Source of the DNA: Ciborinia camelliae
Lineage: Eukaryota > Ascomycota > Leotiomycetes > Helotiales > Sclerotiniaceae
DNA length: 64,000 bases
Direction: 5' to 3'
Assembly (NCBI GenBank): GCA_025890175.1
Contig: JANPYM010000021.1
Location: 209,354-273,353 of the forward strand
Below the pieces are notes generated by a model, which saw nothing but the letters and a program-made list of their open reading frames with translations, was not told the DNA's origin and did not search any database. The stretch's first letter is position 1, and every line of letters starts with the position of its first letter. Shown here piece by piece: positions 33,644-44,437 of this stretch. Position numbers and translations under genes: made by a program.

Positions 33644-36600
33644 ATGTACACACCGTTTGACTCATTCTCCGATCGAATTCAATCAATTTCAATAGCCGCA
33701 CCTTCAACATTTGCCTTCAAAATGACATTGCCCTCGACTGGGGAAGAATTTCCGATAGGCTTGTCACGGGATGATAATCCTTGGTTGTCTAACCTTGGCA
33801 CAGAATTCTCATGCCCATCGGAAACTTTCACGGATAGCTTGAATTTGCCGATGCAGGATGTGTCTGATCCCTCATTTTTCAATTCTCCAATGCAGATGAG
33901 CGCATGTTTGGCTTCTACTTTCCCACATGATTTTCAAAAAATTCAAGTAACACAGGCCTTGAATTCATTCAACGTCTTTTCCCCTCTTTCGGCCGTCACC
34001 AATGATGTTTCGGTATTCAACAAGAAAGCACAACCAGCCCCAAATACATCACGCTCCTCCCTGAGGTCTTATCCACCTTGTATCACAAAACGGATTGATG
34101 GATCTGGTCGAGTGGTCAAAGTTGGAACATATCCTTTGAACCTCGGTGTTTCAATTCACAAAAAGAAAGCTAGGGACAGAAAGGCGCAACTCCTAAAAGC
34201 ATTCGCTCCACTCGAGAAAGCAAAGAAGGCCTTACATCCTTATTCTACATCATCCGAGTCTTTCAGACTAGAGTCAGAATCTCTTTTCCACAAGTTGGAA
34301 AAGCTTATAGACGAGGCAATTGATCGTGATGATATATCGGATATTTACTCCACCTCAGGATCATCAAATCTATACGTTGACTCAGCATATGGATCACTCT
34401 CGGGCACATCATCATCGGATTTCGGAAGTTTTGCCATCGACCAACCAAAACATGATGTTGGAAATCAGACCAATGAGAATTTGTCATCCACGGATGTTCT
34501 AAAAGATGACCTCTACATCGATGGGGAAACCCCTAGACCAGAACGTCCTTCAGGGCCCTTATATCAATGTACCTATGAAGTTGCAGGCGAAAGATGTACG
34601 TATTGTACAAACAGAGAATCCGATTGGCTTCGACACGAGGAATCGGAAAAACATTGGCCACAAAAGCGTTATATGTGTCTACACTGTGCCGAGCCAGAAT
34701 TTGACAATGACCTGAACCCTTCCTGCATTCATTGCTCTGCCGGATTTTCGACACGGGAAGAAGTCCTCAGTCATAGCTTGACTTGTGTTCAAGCAAGAAA
34801 GAAGGGTGAAACGTTCGCCGGGGCGAGAACTGATCATTTCCGAACTCACCTAATTCAAGCTCATCAACTCTCAGGGCTTGATGAAACATCGGCAAGCTGG
34901 AAATACAACCTTGAAACAAAATGGCCAAGGTACTGCGGATTTTGTAGATACTACTTCAAAGACTGGAGGGATAGGAGCGGTCATGTCGCCAATCATTTTA
35001 GAGGAGGTGCTGATATATCAATGTGGGACCCATTGCTGCACAATCCCCGACGACAAAGTGGGGATGAGTCAGGGTTATTGCGGCGGAAAGATGATGATGA
35101 CGACGATGACGATGATGGCAACGATTGGCATCAACAAAGTAAAGGAAAGCATGTGGCAACACCAAATAACCACTCCATATCGAGTAGTGGCAGCAATTCA
35201 AGCCCCTTGCCTTCAGATGACTTCTGGATAACTGGTGATATTGGTAGGAAGTTTACGCTCATTCTTTATTCTTATGGTCATATTAGGCTAACATCTTTAC
35301 CTAAGGTCCCTACTACAGTTATGTTGCTGCTGCAGATTATTTAAGGAAACATTTGGATGCTGCCGTGATGAATCCTTACTACAACGAACCAGAGGCATCC
35401 CTTAGTCGATACCCGAGCTCAAAATATTACATCGATCAACACGCTATAGATGTCTCAGTTCCCAAACAAACTTTCTACCCTACACCCTCCAGTCTTGGTT
35501 GGACTTTGAATATGGAATACTGGAGAAATTATGAATTCATTGTACCCAAGGGAAAGGAGCCGTATTTCAAACTACGCCCAGGCAACCAAGTAGGCGAGAA
35601 GACACCCCATGAATTCTTCCTCGATTCATCAAGGTATGTCACAATGCGTTTGGAAAGCGCTTTAACCGATGCTAATATCTATACAGCAATTCTCAACGGG
35701 GTACCTATCCTTGTCGATTTCAAAACGAGTGTGCAAAGAGTTTTGTCAGATCTGCAGACCTCGAACGACACTATAGGCATATTCATGCAGAGGGAAGTGA
35801 AAGGGGGGACCTTTCCTTCTCATGCGATTACAAACGGTCTGTCAGACCCAAGGGTTACTTCATTCGAAAGGAGCATTATAGGAATCATTGTAAAGACTTT
35901 TACAAGGAGGAAGTTGGCATTCAACGGTTTGTGTATTCAAACCCGCATCGCTATAGCCTTTTACTCAATGGCAATCAACAAGAAGCGAGCCATAATCCAA
36001 CTTCGATATGGCAGGTCGCTCGAGCAACTACTGCAGCATGGATATACCTCGATCCAGTTCATCTGGACCCTGGAGAATTTTTAGATGGAGCCTTTGATTG
36101 TAACACTCCCATTAAACCGGGGATCTTCGAACGAAAGCAAGTCCCCGACAAAGGCATTGGTTGCCTTATACTTAATGTAGGTACTGGTCAACGTCTCAGC
36201 CTTCGTACCATAGCGACACGGAACCATCAAAAAGGAGGCCTCAACTGCCACTGCACAGGAATTGACACCTACAATGATTCACCGAGGAAATGGGCACACA
36301 ACTACAGATCAACGATTGGATACGAATGGAATTTAGACCAAAGACCAGGATGGAGGAACTACACACTCTTAGATTCAGGCTCCTTTTCAAATTGCATCAG
36401 CCAGGGACTGCATAAAAAAGTTTACGGACTTCTTGGACTGATAAATGACTTCCACGGTGACATCTTTGATATCGAATATTCCCAGTCATGCTCACTGCTA
36501 CACCTTTTTCACTTTTTCAGTGATGTCCAGGGCAGAGAGTCGCCTTTCCAAACCGGGCTAAACAATACCAATCGCCCCAGACCTTTTTTGGACGAGTATC

Positions 36601-36905
36601 AACACAAATTTCGGCAGCATTGCCTATCTTGTTTGTTCTTGCAGTCATCCAATGGATATGGACAACCTGACGTTATAGAAGAAGTTGGAGCATTTGTGGT
36701 GTCTTGGCTATGTCATAAATGTTTGAACTGTTCCACTCTTATGTTCGATTTGCCAATGGCCCAACGGTCCAACCCAAAACCCTCAAAGTCGATAGCTCTA
36801 CAGAGATATCTTTGCGAATATAACCCATCGGAGCATCTTGCATACCTCACTTCGACGCATGTGCATGGCGATAATAATCATGTTTCGAGAGACGATTATC
36901 GGTGA
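33644..36905 (+). CDS. C2H2 finger protein fused to patatin-tail and HET-like tail
   Basis: This is a mosaic protein of about 1,048 residues. Exons are 33644..35243, 35306..35633 and 35687..36905. The introns are 62 and 53 bp (GTAGGA...AAG with GCTAACA; GTATGT...CAG with GCTAATA). The second intron is not a multiple of three, and removing it restores a classical finger. Residues 1-300 are Ser-rich. Cys/His-rich fungal-type finger segments follow at about 307-370 and 427-445, and an Asp run at about 485-495. Classical fingers YPCRFQNECAKSF... and FSCDYKRS... lie at about 650-708. From about 725 the sequence reads as the C-terminal half of a patatin domain: IWQVARATTAAW at about 750, the catalytic-type DG at about 775 (FLDGAF) and LILNVGTG at about 804. 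The nucleophile motif GxSxG is absent. From about 885 KKVYGLLGLINDF and EYSQS resemble a HET-protein tail. An alternative start lies at 33722. Further introns in exon 3 cannot be excluded. Confidence 0.7.
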
Positions 36906-38413
36906 TAACTGCTCCCGCAAGATTATCATTATCCATGCATTAAGATGACATTTTGCTGATTTATATGTGCTTCCAAGGGGTGTGAAAATGCGTGGTGCTA
37001 TTATTTTAAAGCCTCAGTCGGGCTAAATGTGCTACAGGGTAGGGATATTGTCATTCTGATGAAGGTATGGATGGAGGTTGCGTGCTTTATTAATTGTTTA
37101 AATGGGTTAGCAAGGCTTGGAGTTTGTATTGAAGTAAATATAAATAGGATCAAGGTTAATCAAAAATTAAGAATCCCAAACGCCTAACGTGGACCTCAAA
37201 TTTAATCGAACCAGATTTGATAAGGGTTAACACAGAGTATATACCATGTAAAGGCCTATAAGTGAACCCAATCCCGACCATTCTGACCGTGACTTCCGGG
37301 CGGCACTTTTATATTCGTACCTATTTCTGAGCGCATATTTCTGCTGCTAGACTGGAATAGTCATCCAGTGGAATCATTAAAACTATTGAGAGAAGGGGAA
37401 AAGGGGGGAAAGGGGAGCAGCCCAGTGCAGCTCTTTCTGATGGTAATCTTAGTATAGGAAATGGTGAAAAGGGTAACTTTCGAGTCGGAGGTTCTTAACG
37501 CGAGTCTTTCTAAAGTTCAAGTCCCTTTTCAGATGAGGTTAAAGAATCTGGGCTGGCTTATTGTATTGCTTGGGTTCGGATTGGCTGCATTGCGGGCTTT
37601 AAAATCTTGGGTGATAATGAAATTGAAGATTGGTTGCGACCTTTGTGGGATGTCTGGAGTTTTGGTGATGGTACTACTCAACGGGAAAATACCCATGGGT
37701 CATTGTAGTCAAAGTTATTTATACCCACATTGAAAGTGACGTGAATTCCAGTTGATTTATTACTACCCCTCTATTTACCGAAACTCTCGGTTTGTCTATG
37801 CTACTTTGTTTTCACATTGACGCTAGTCCTATAGAGTCCACAAAGTTTGTTGAAATGCTTTCTCATGCATGAGTTGCCGTGAAGGTAATCTTACAAAAGA
37901 ACAGCAGGATAGGAAGGGGTGAGATAAAATTCTTTAATATGCTGAGGATTTTAAAAGCTTCCTTTATAAATATGAGAGAGTGTCAGAGTGGGAATGTTAT
38001 ATTAATGATGTTAAGGATAGTAATTTTATGGTGATTTAATTTGAGGTTTTCTTTATACATCTATACTCGCCTTTCGTACTCTATGTACATCACTTCAGAA
38101 TTCACATTGAGTAGATTGGCCATGGAAATTTCAACCTTGAGCAATACAAGTTTCCAATCTCACTCCCATAATCCGAGAATTTTTGAAGAAAGAAATGCAT
38201 TTATATTTCCAAGTTACATGCAGTGACTTTGGATGTGTAAACAGCCCGCTTGCACAGAATGTTTTATTCATCATTTCCCACGCATATGGTGTATAGAAAA
38301 GTTCCGATGAATACCAAATTTATGATAGCAGCCTTGTGGAAGTCATTGAAAATCCTCCCCATAGTCCGAAGAGCCTAGTCAGCCTTATATATTCAACCCC
38401 GCTCTCTAACTTA
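36906..38413. other. intergenic, no supported gene
   Basis: About 1.5 kb are open only to short frames (37461-37733 plus, 38041-38226 plus) without motifs. A GGGG/AAAA purine-rich run lies at 37388-37425. The left part should be the 3' end of the C2H2-patatin gene. Confidence 0.5.
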
Positions 38414-39100
38414 TTAAGTTAAGATCCGAAGCATCAATGCTGAAAAAATCAAAACCGACCCCAACAGAACTTCCAATCTCTTGATTCCTTGGTCTCGATT
38501 CTTCGCATCTGTTGGTTCTCTGGGACCTGAATCATTGGTTGTCGTCATCTCCGACTCACCATTTCCTTCAGTCATCGAGATCTCTGTTTCAGTATCATCC
38601 GACCATCTCGTCATCATAGGCTTCCAAACCCTCGTCTCAAATTCTAATAGCTGATCCTTCAGTATGCTTTCTTCTGTCGTCTCATTGTCGTCGTATCTGT
38701 GCACCCATTTATACAAGCAACTTCCCTTATTCTGCGCGTCATCCCAGTTATCCTGTGAAGTTGCAATGTTAAATCCTTCCCAGTGGCACATCATGTTTAT
38801 CATTTCTCTTGCCGCCCTTGGATACCACTCCAAACCCATCCTATACGGATTTGATAATGTCTTGAGCATTGGCAAACGAAAAGATATTTCGGGTGGCCAA
38901 TCTAATATTGGAAAAGTTCTTCAAAGTTGAATTCTATTAATCAAATCTATTTCTTCAGGCGGAATATGACCACGGTCAGATCTATCTCCGTATACTTCAC
39001 GGCGCAAGAACAATATCTGACAGGGAAATTCTCCACTTGTATAATCTAGAAAGAACTGGGAAATCTCGCGATAATCCGGACCGACCCATGTCTTTAACAT
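38414..39100 (-). pseudogene. truncated F-box-like family member with one in-frame TGA
   Basis: The frame from ATG 39100 runs 228 codons and is interrupted only by TGA at 38923-38921 (codon 60). The first part, WVGPDYRE...QILFLRREVYGDRS, matches the W-GPKYR...PMFLSR--YG block of the intact relatives at 44.4-46.1 and 52.1-53.6 kb. The part after the stop, TLSNPYRMGLEWYPRAARE, matches their LPNPYGMGHSWY block. The F-box-like N-terminal half of the relatives is missing, and upstream DNA gives way to a hAT element at 39218. The C-terminus ends in a hydrophobic segment (LLGSVLIFSALMLRIL) that the relatives lack. A TATATAAGAG box lies about 100 bp upstream. It is probably a decaying copy; reading around the stop by an intron is not supported by splice signals. 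Confidence 0.7.
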
Positions 39101-39217
39101 TTTCGTGATTTGTTTGATGGTTCAAAGTGCAAAGTGCAAAGTACTTTATGCCATGTATGTGTATGATTATTCTTCATTCCTATAATACTATGATAAAGTG
39201 GATCTCTTATATAGAGG

Positions 39218-39792
39218 CAGTATTCTACTTAGTATTTCCCGTATTCCGTATACAAGCCTGTATAGTGGTAAGTTCTACATTTTTGATACGTATCTAGGTA
39301 TGTGATATTGAATTTTATATTATTGAAAATATTTAATATTATTATAATATAGAATACCATTGGCAAGATATGCAAATACGAAATTCTTATTGGTGCGGTA
39401 TATACCGCCTCTCAATTTTTGAAGCTATTCCCATTTTTGAAGCTATTCCCATTTTTCAATCAATCCCTTGCAATATTATCGATTAATCCCTTGCAATATT
39501 ATTTGCAATATTAATCTATAATATTGCAAGGGATTAATCTAATTTATAATATTGTAAGGGATTAATCGATAATATTGCAAGGGATTGATTGAAAAATGGG
39601 AATAGCTTCAAAAATCGATAATGCAATATAGGAATTTCAGTATTTTTCTAGTATTTCAGTATATCCTTATAAATACCCATATTAGATAATATTTATGCAA
39701 GTAATATAATTTGCTTTTTATACATACAATATACCGTATAAAATCCTCAATACGCGCTACCGTTGTACGGTAGTATACTAAGTAGAACACTG
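39218..39792. mobile_element. non-autonomous hAT element, family 2
   Basis: This is a 575-bp element with a perfect 8-bp target duplication, TATAGAGG, at 39210-39217 and 39793-39800, the length diagnostic of hAT transposons. Terminal inverted repeats are CAGTATTCTACTTAGTAT at the left and CAGTGTTCTACTTAGTAT read inward from the right, continuing with ...CCGTA. No transposase is encoded. The interior is AT-rich and holds a long foldback palindrome. It stands directly upstream of the truncated F-box-like copy. Confidence 0.85.
39416..39614. repeat. foldback palindrome inside the hAT element
   Basis: The left arm at about 39434-39502 and right arm at about 39546-39614 are nearly perfect reverse complements. 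Both run from TTTTTGAAGCTATTCCC through CAATCAATCCCTTGC to GATTAATCCCTT. The core AATCCCTTGCAATATTA recurs several times in both orientations, and an extra copy of TTTTTGAAGCTATTCCCA precedes the left arm. Transcribed, it would form a long hairpin. Confidence 0.9.
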
Positions 39793-39800
39793 TATAGAGG

Positions 39801-40188
39801 ATGTTGTAGTACTAGTTCGTACGCTAGTCAGTTCGTACGGCCCCTATGTACGATCACATGATTGTACGGACAAAAAGAAAGATTTTGTGAGGGGATGAGG
39901 ATAATGTAAGTTGAAGTCTCTGCAAGATGATGGGTACGTTTATATAAGAAGATGGTTTGTACGGCTATGATCAGCCATGCATAGGTACTCATAGACGCAC
40001 TAGCGTTCTGGGCTAAGTCAAATAATTTCTGAGACTGTCTGTCTGAATTATTGTTTGCGTTATCCTTCTTGTTTCGGATATAATCTTCCTTTGGAGATGA
40101 CAGAGGTAGGAAGCAATCTGCCAGATTGTTAATGTTGAAGTAAAACGTAAAGCTACACTAAATTACGTACCGGATTTCAAAATAACAA
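39801..40188. other. spacer with GTACG-rich palindromes
   Basis: There is no gene here. Several TCGTACG/GTACGA-type words lie between 39815 and 39870, close to the hAT right end. Confidence 0.5.
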
Positions 40189-40881
40189 TCAAGGATTTGG
40201 CCGTGAGAATACTGTGGTTGCCATTATCATTCTGAAGTAAGACCTTGCGTTTTTTTGCACTTTGGCTGGAGATATCTTCTCCAGAATCTGCCCTCTTGCG
40301 TTTCTGTGGGTTAAAATAGAGGGTTTCCCATAAACCTCCGTCTCAGCTTCATATCCCGCATGTAGATTAACTTGGCGATATTTTGGCTCCATTCACGTCG
40401 TCAACAGACTTGCGAGTTTCTTTTCTCCAAAATTTCCATGTGACATACGAAACCAAACGGGACCGAAAATGGATTTACTTGTGCCGTGATTGACAAATCG
40501 CTTGAGTGTTTTTGCAGTTCCATTTATTCCTGAGACCAAAGAAAATGGCGCTAAAATTTCATTATGTTTATTCTCCTTCTCGTCGAAGTTTTCGAGAAGA
40601 GCTCTGAATGTACTCAATATTATGTTTTGAGGTGGGCGTTGCTTAAAAAAAGGAATTATACTGATGACTACAACTTCCTCGAAATCCACGGGTCGTCTTT
40701 GACTTAATCTCTCATGTTTGTTTGTGGCACACATTGTTGGGAGGATTGTCTGATACAACGCCATTGAGGGAAAACCCGATGAGGGATACTTTGTCGATGT
40801 TGCTACAATCTCCGGAGTGATCGAAAGCTCAAGTGTATCAAGCAATGCAATTCTAGTTTTGCCAAAGTTATCCATAGCCAT
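40189..40881 (-). pseudogene. degraded gene of unknown family with one in-frame TGA
   Basis: A frame from ATG 40881 runs 162 codons to TGA at 40395-40393 and continues in the same frame for 67 more sense codons to 40189. I do not recognise the product. There are no clear domains, but the frame is longer and more evenly mixed in composition than neighbouring chance frames. On the opposite strand the adjacent 40900-41118 frame reads somewhat like a leucine-rich repeat (LRDLTLELNS, LLTSLEILSL), so the true strand of the ancestral gene is uncertain. Both could belong to a decayed F-box/LRR-type gene. Confidence 0.35.
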
Positions 40882-41561
40882 CAATCAACGCTAGCACCCT
40901 TGAGGTGGCATTTTAACGGGAAGAACTTTCGAAAAATTGCGTTTTGGGCTGCCAGTGCGCTCAGAGATCTCACTCTTGAACTTAATTCTTGTAACCATTG
41001 TTTGAATGGCCCTAGGGGCGCGTTGTTGACGTCTTTGGAAATTCTCAGTTTGTGTGGCACTCTGCGTCTTGATTCGATATTTCCCACTGAATTACTTGCG
41101 CAGATGAAAAGAAATTGAACTTAACAACGGATAGATGGTTTCTGGAATATTGACAGCAAAGTTTGAATCTAAGTCTTTAGTGTTCTAAACAACAAAGGAC
41201 AGTGGGGTGGTACAGTACTGTAGATGGTGAATATACAAAAATAGTCATACTGACAACCGGAACTAATTTCTGCAGAGCTGGGAAAAAAGACAGAAACTAT
41301 CATTACTAAACTTTGATTTATTGAAGTGCAATTTAGACAACCATTAATAGGGCAAAATATGACATTGGTAGCCCCAATCTTGATGGTTCATAACAAAATT
41401 GAAGTCTGTCAGGTTTAGAAGCGCCTCTTCCTTTTTCAAAGATAACAATTTCCATCTACCACTTTAGTCTATCAACCATCTGTGGACTGGAAATCTTTCA
41501 AGCCGCTAGCCTTCAGTATTAAACGAATAATCCTTTTCTTCATCGTGGCCACTATTTCATA
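40882..41561. other. spacer with possible LRR-like remnant
   Basis: The plus-strand frame 40900-41118 (72 codons) has leucine-rich-repeat-like spacing, but no start context or splice partner. The rest (41119-41561) shows nothing recognisable. Confidence 0.35.
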
Positions 41562-42915
41562 ATGGGGTGCATGAATACAGAAAATAGAAGGGCCAAAAGA
41601 GCCAAAAAGGCTGCCAAGAATGCCTTGATCGCAGACCCGCGAAATGCCACTTTGATTAGTAGCCTCAAATGTACCGCAATTGAAGATGGACACGATGATA
41701 TCCAAGTCAGCAATTTAAAGGTTTTATTGTTCAGCCAGATAGGTAGAAACTATTGCTCATCTCACCATAAGCAACTATACTCTTTGTACAAGCTAATACA
41801 AGCCCACTCAGGCGCCCATGTCGAACCCGTCCCCACCCCTCCTGTCATAGAATCCAAAAGACATTTTTCTACAAATTTTCGAAATCCTTGTGAAAGACTT
41901 ACCGATGGAAGATACCATTTATAATCAGAAACCTGAAAAGGCCACCCCAGAGAGTGTCATAACCGCGATCTGCCTTGGAATTACCAATATAGACAGCTGG
42001 TATTCTCTTCATCGCGTGACTAGGACACCTCCAACTACCTATATATGGCTTTCACTTCGAAGATATGGCTTACCGAACGAACCACGTCATCATGCACTAG
42101 AAAACTACCTCGCTCCTCAGCTTAAATTGTGGATGCTGCCTAAATACCAAGTGATCCGAATCGTCAATAGTCTTAGAGAAAAAGATGACAAAGAGAATAA
42201 GTTGTTCAATTTTCTAGTCCCGCGATATTCTCATGGTAATACGCTATTCTTGTCTTGTGAAATCTATGGATATGGGCTTCAATGGGAAGAGGAAGAGATT
42301 TGATTGATCAAGCGATATGCGGACCGAATGAAAGTTATTTATGAAGCTCATACTCGGCAGACCCAGCGGACATTCTCTATAACATATTACTTTGGGAGAT
42401 ATCGGTACGAAAGTGAACAGTCTGTTTTTGATCCGGCCATGCAATCATTCATGGACTCGTTTTATACTCCGCTTCCACCTGAATTTAGACCACCAAAGGT
42501 TCGTGACAATTTCTTACTGCTTCCACACCCAATTCTGTTCCCAAATTTTACATCCCACTTTCTTTCTCCAAGCATATCTTTTGGGTTTCTGAACGGACTT
42601 CAATTCTTCATTTTCTTCCAAAATCTTCCTTGATGGGCAATTACTAACTTGTCGATCCGGATACAGCCATTCGGTATGGGAAAAGAATGGTATCAGGTCG
42701 CGGCAATCAGTTATTACAATAATGTTGTTCTCTCCTGGGAAAAATGGGACGAAAATACAGCTCGTGCTTGGGGTATCTTACAGAACACCCATGTTCACGC
42801 ATGGGCTATGAATAAAGACAATGACAAAGATCTATCGAAGAAGGTGTTGAGAATCATGAAGGGGCCAAGGAGAACCGATTTACAGTACAATTCAGGAAGT
42901 CTTGAATTGCAATAG
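41562..42915 (+). pseudogene. F-box-like family member with one in-frame TGA
   Basis: The proposed exons are 41562..41720, 41851..42498 and 42667..42915. The third junction (AAG/GTTCGT to ATACAG, branch TTACTAAC) is well supported because it joins EFRPPK to PFGMGKEWYQVAA, the block shared with the relatives. The first junction is uncertain: a donor at 41742 with an acceptor after CAAAAG also keeps frame. After a Lys/Arg-rich start, the sequence IFLQIFEILVKDLP and ICLGITN gives the F-box-like beginning. Then follow LWMLPKYQ and LFLSCEIYGYG. TGA at 42301-42303 interrupts EEEEI/LIKRYAD, where intact relatives read EEEKLEKRYND. This points to a point mutation, not a missed intron. The tail is shorter than in relatives. 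Confidence 0.6.
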
Positions 42916-43322
42916 AAGATAGACAATGACTGGCATAACAATCTGGATACTGTTGATTCGGAGATGAAACAGAATAAATATCGTCCCAAGAGGGGCAAGG
43001 TAGTCTTTAGCTTTTGAAGAGAGGTTTCCAAGAAAGGTGGTGGGTGGTCATGGGGCGCGTTGAGGCCAACTCCTCATCATAATCATATCCTGAGGAATAA
43101 ACCCTTCATTAACTGGAGTTAAAGCAAGAAAATAACATGGCTAAGACATCTCATCAGTCACCCGTCTGTTATTTTGTGACAATCCCCGTAATTCTAACAC
43201 TTTTGACAATGATAGATGACCGTAATAGTTCCACTACAACTTGCTCTACATGCTCGTGAATTGTGCATGGCTTTTGCACTTGTGTTTACTACTTGTTTTT
43301 TGGAATATCGTTTGCAAAGGTC
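42916..43322. other. spacer
   Basis: These 407 bp lie between two converging genes (plus ending 42915, minus ending 43323). I see no structure beyond what 3' ends would need. Confidence 0.5.
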
Positions 43323-44204
43323 CTAATCATCGTAACTGTCCCATAACGGCCAATGATAGGAAAGCCACAATTCAAGGTCCATATTATCCATTCGACTCTT
43401 GTTACAGACCCATTGTTTTTTCGATTTCTTGATTCGTAAATCTTGCCGTAGCTTGTTACTCTGAATGAGCCACGATGAAAGAAATGCGATTCCTGGAGCA
43501 ACGCCCGGTCGTTCACTCAGGATGCACTTCATCTTGAGAGCAGCGTCATTGAGTGGAACTTCCTCAACATTCTCAGAAAGCGCCTCGTCTAACTCTTCCA
43601 TCATCCTATCGACTCGTTCCTTGATTCCGGCTCTTTTTGGGAAATGTTCCAATTCCTTCTTCGTCTTGTCTGCAATATGAACTTTCCAACATCCAGAGCA
43701 GTAAGATGTGTATTTAATGATGAAATGTCGGTCCACTTCCAAAATGAGACAGATCTCGTATGATAGTTCTGTTCCAGGGGCGAAGTGACAGCTCCCACAT
43801 TTTGATAATAAACGTCGATCAGGGTCCAGATATTTGCGCCGGGGTATGTCGATGTCACTGCTATGTGAGGCGCATGAGTGAGCCCTAATACCGAAAAGAC
43901 TCATTCGAATTGTTGGCACAATGAGCTTCCTGAGTGGCATGCAAGGGTTCCCAACCCGCCACTTGGTTAAGATGCGTTTAATCATTTCCACCGTCGGGGA
44001 TGGTGTGAAGGATTTGGGGGGAGTTGGTGCTGAATCAATCTTATCAGATTGTCGGAAAGTATCTGGATATATTCCTATTATATCTAATAAATCATGATGG
44101 CGTTGTACAATTCCACCTAGTACCAATGAGAAAAGTAAAGTATGGAAAAAAAGAGTTGATGTTAAGATGAGACACGTGATAGACCCACTTGTCACAATTG
44201 GCAT
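43323..44204 (-). CDS. hypothetical protein with two CxxC pairs
   Basis: This is a 293-residue frame starting at ATG 44204. I do not recognise the family. A hydrophobic N-terminal stretch (about 9-32, rich in Leu and Phe) could be a membrane segment or signal anchor. It could equally be part of an unrecognised intron ending at an AG near residue 30. The middle has two Cys pairs, KCGSCHF (about 137-140) and YCSGCWK (about 170-173), which together could bind one zinc ion. A charged helical part follows (about 180-230). The protein lies among the F-box-like copies but shares none of their blocks. It is likely a real gene because of its length and the conserved-looking Cys spacing, but the start is uncertain. 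Confidence 0.5.
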   Translation of the reverse strand: MPIVTSGSITCLILTSTLFFHTLLFSLVLGGIVQRHHDLLDIIGIYPDTFRQSDKIDSAPTPPKSFTPSPTVEMIKRILTKWRVGNPCMPLRKLIVPTIRMSLFGIRAHSCASHSSDIDIPRRKYLDPDRRLLSKCGSCHFAPGTELSYEICLILEVDRHFIIKYTSYCSGCWKVHIADKTKKELEHFPKRAGIKERVDRMMEELDEALSENVEEVPLNDAALKMKCILSERPGVAPGIAFLSSWLIQSNKLRQDLRIKKSKKQWVCNKSRMDNMDLELWLSYHWPLWDSYDD

Positions 44205-44437
44205 CCATTTAGCGTGTAGATGACTAATCCTAACCCGTAACGGAGATTATTGCAGTAGCCGACTAATCCCAAGTTGCAACACCAAGTTGTACGAGTAGGT
44301 AGGCCTCATAAATGACAAAAAGTATCACAATGTTGAAGAAGATTGATAGAGTGCATCTCTCATTTAGGTAATATGCTATACTAATCTAATTCCTAACCTA
44401 TTTTATCCCACAGATTCCTTCACAAAATCTTTACCTA

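Noticed and set aside
39101..40188. Search for the missing F-box half of the truncated copy on the far side of the hAT element
   Set aside because: No F-box-like sequence was found upstream of 39800 on the minus strand, so a simple split of the gene by the hAT insertion is not supported.
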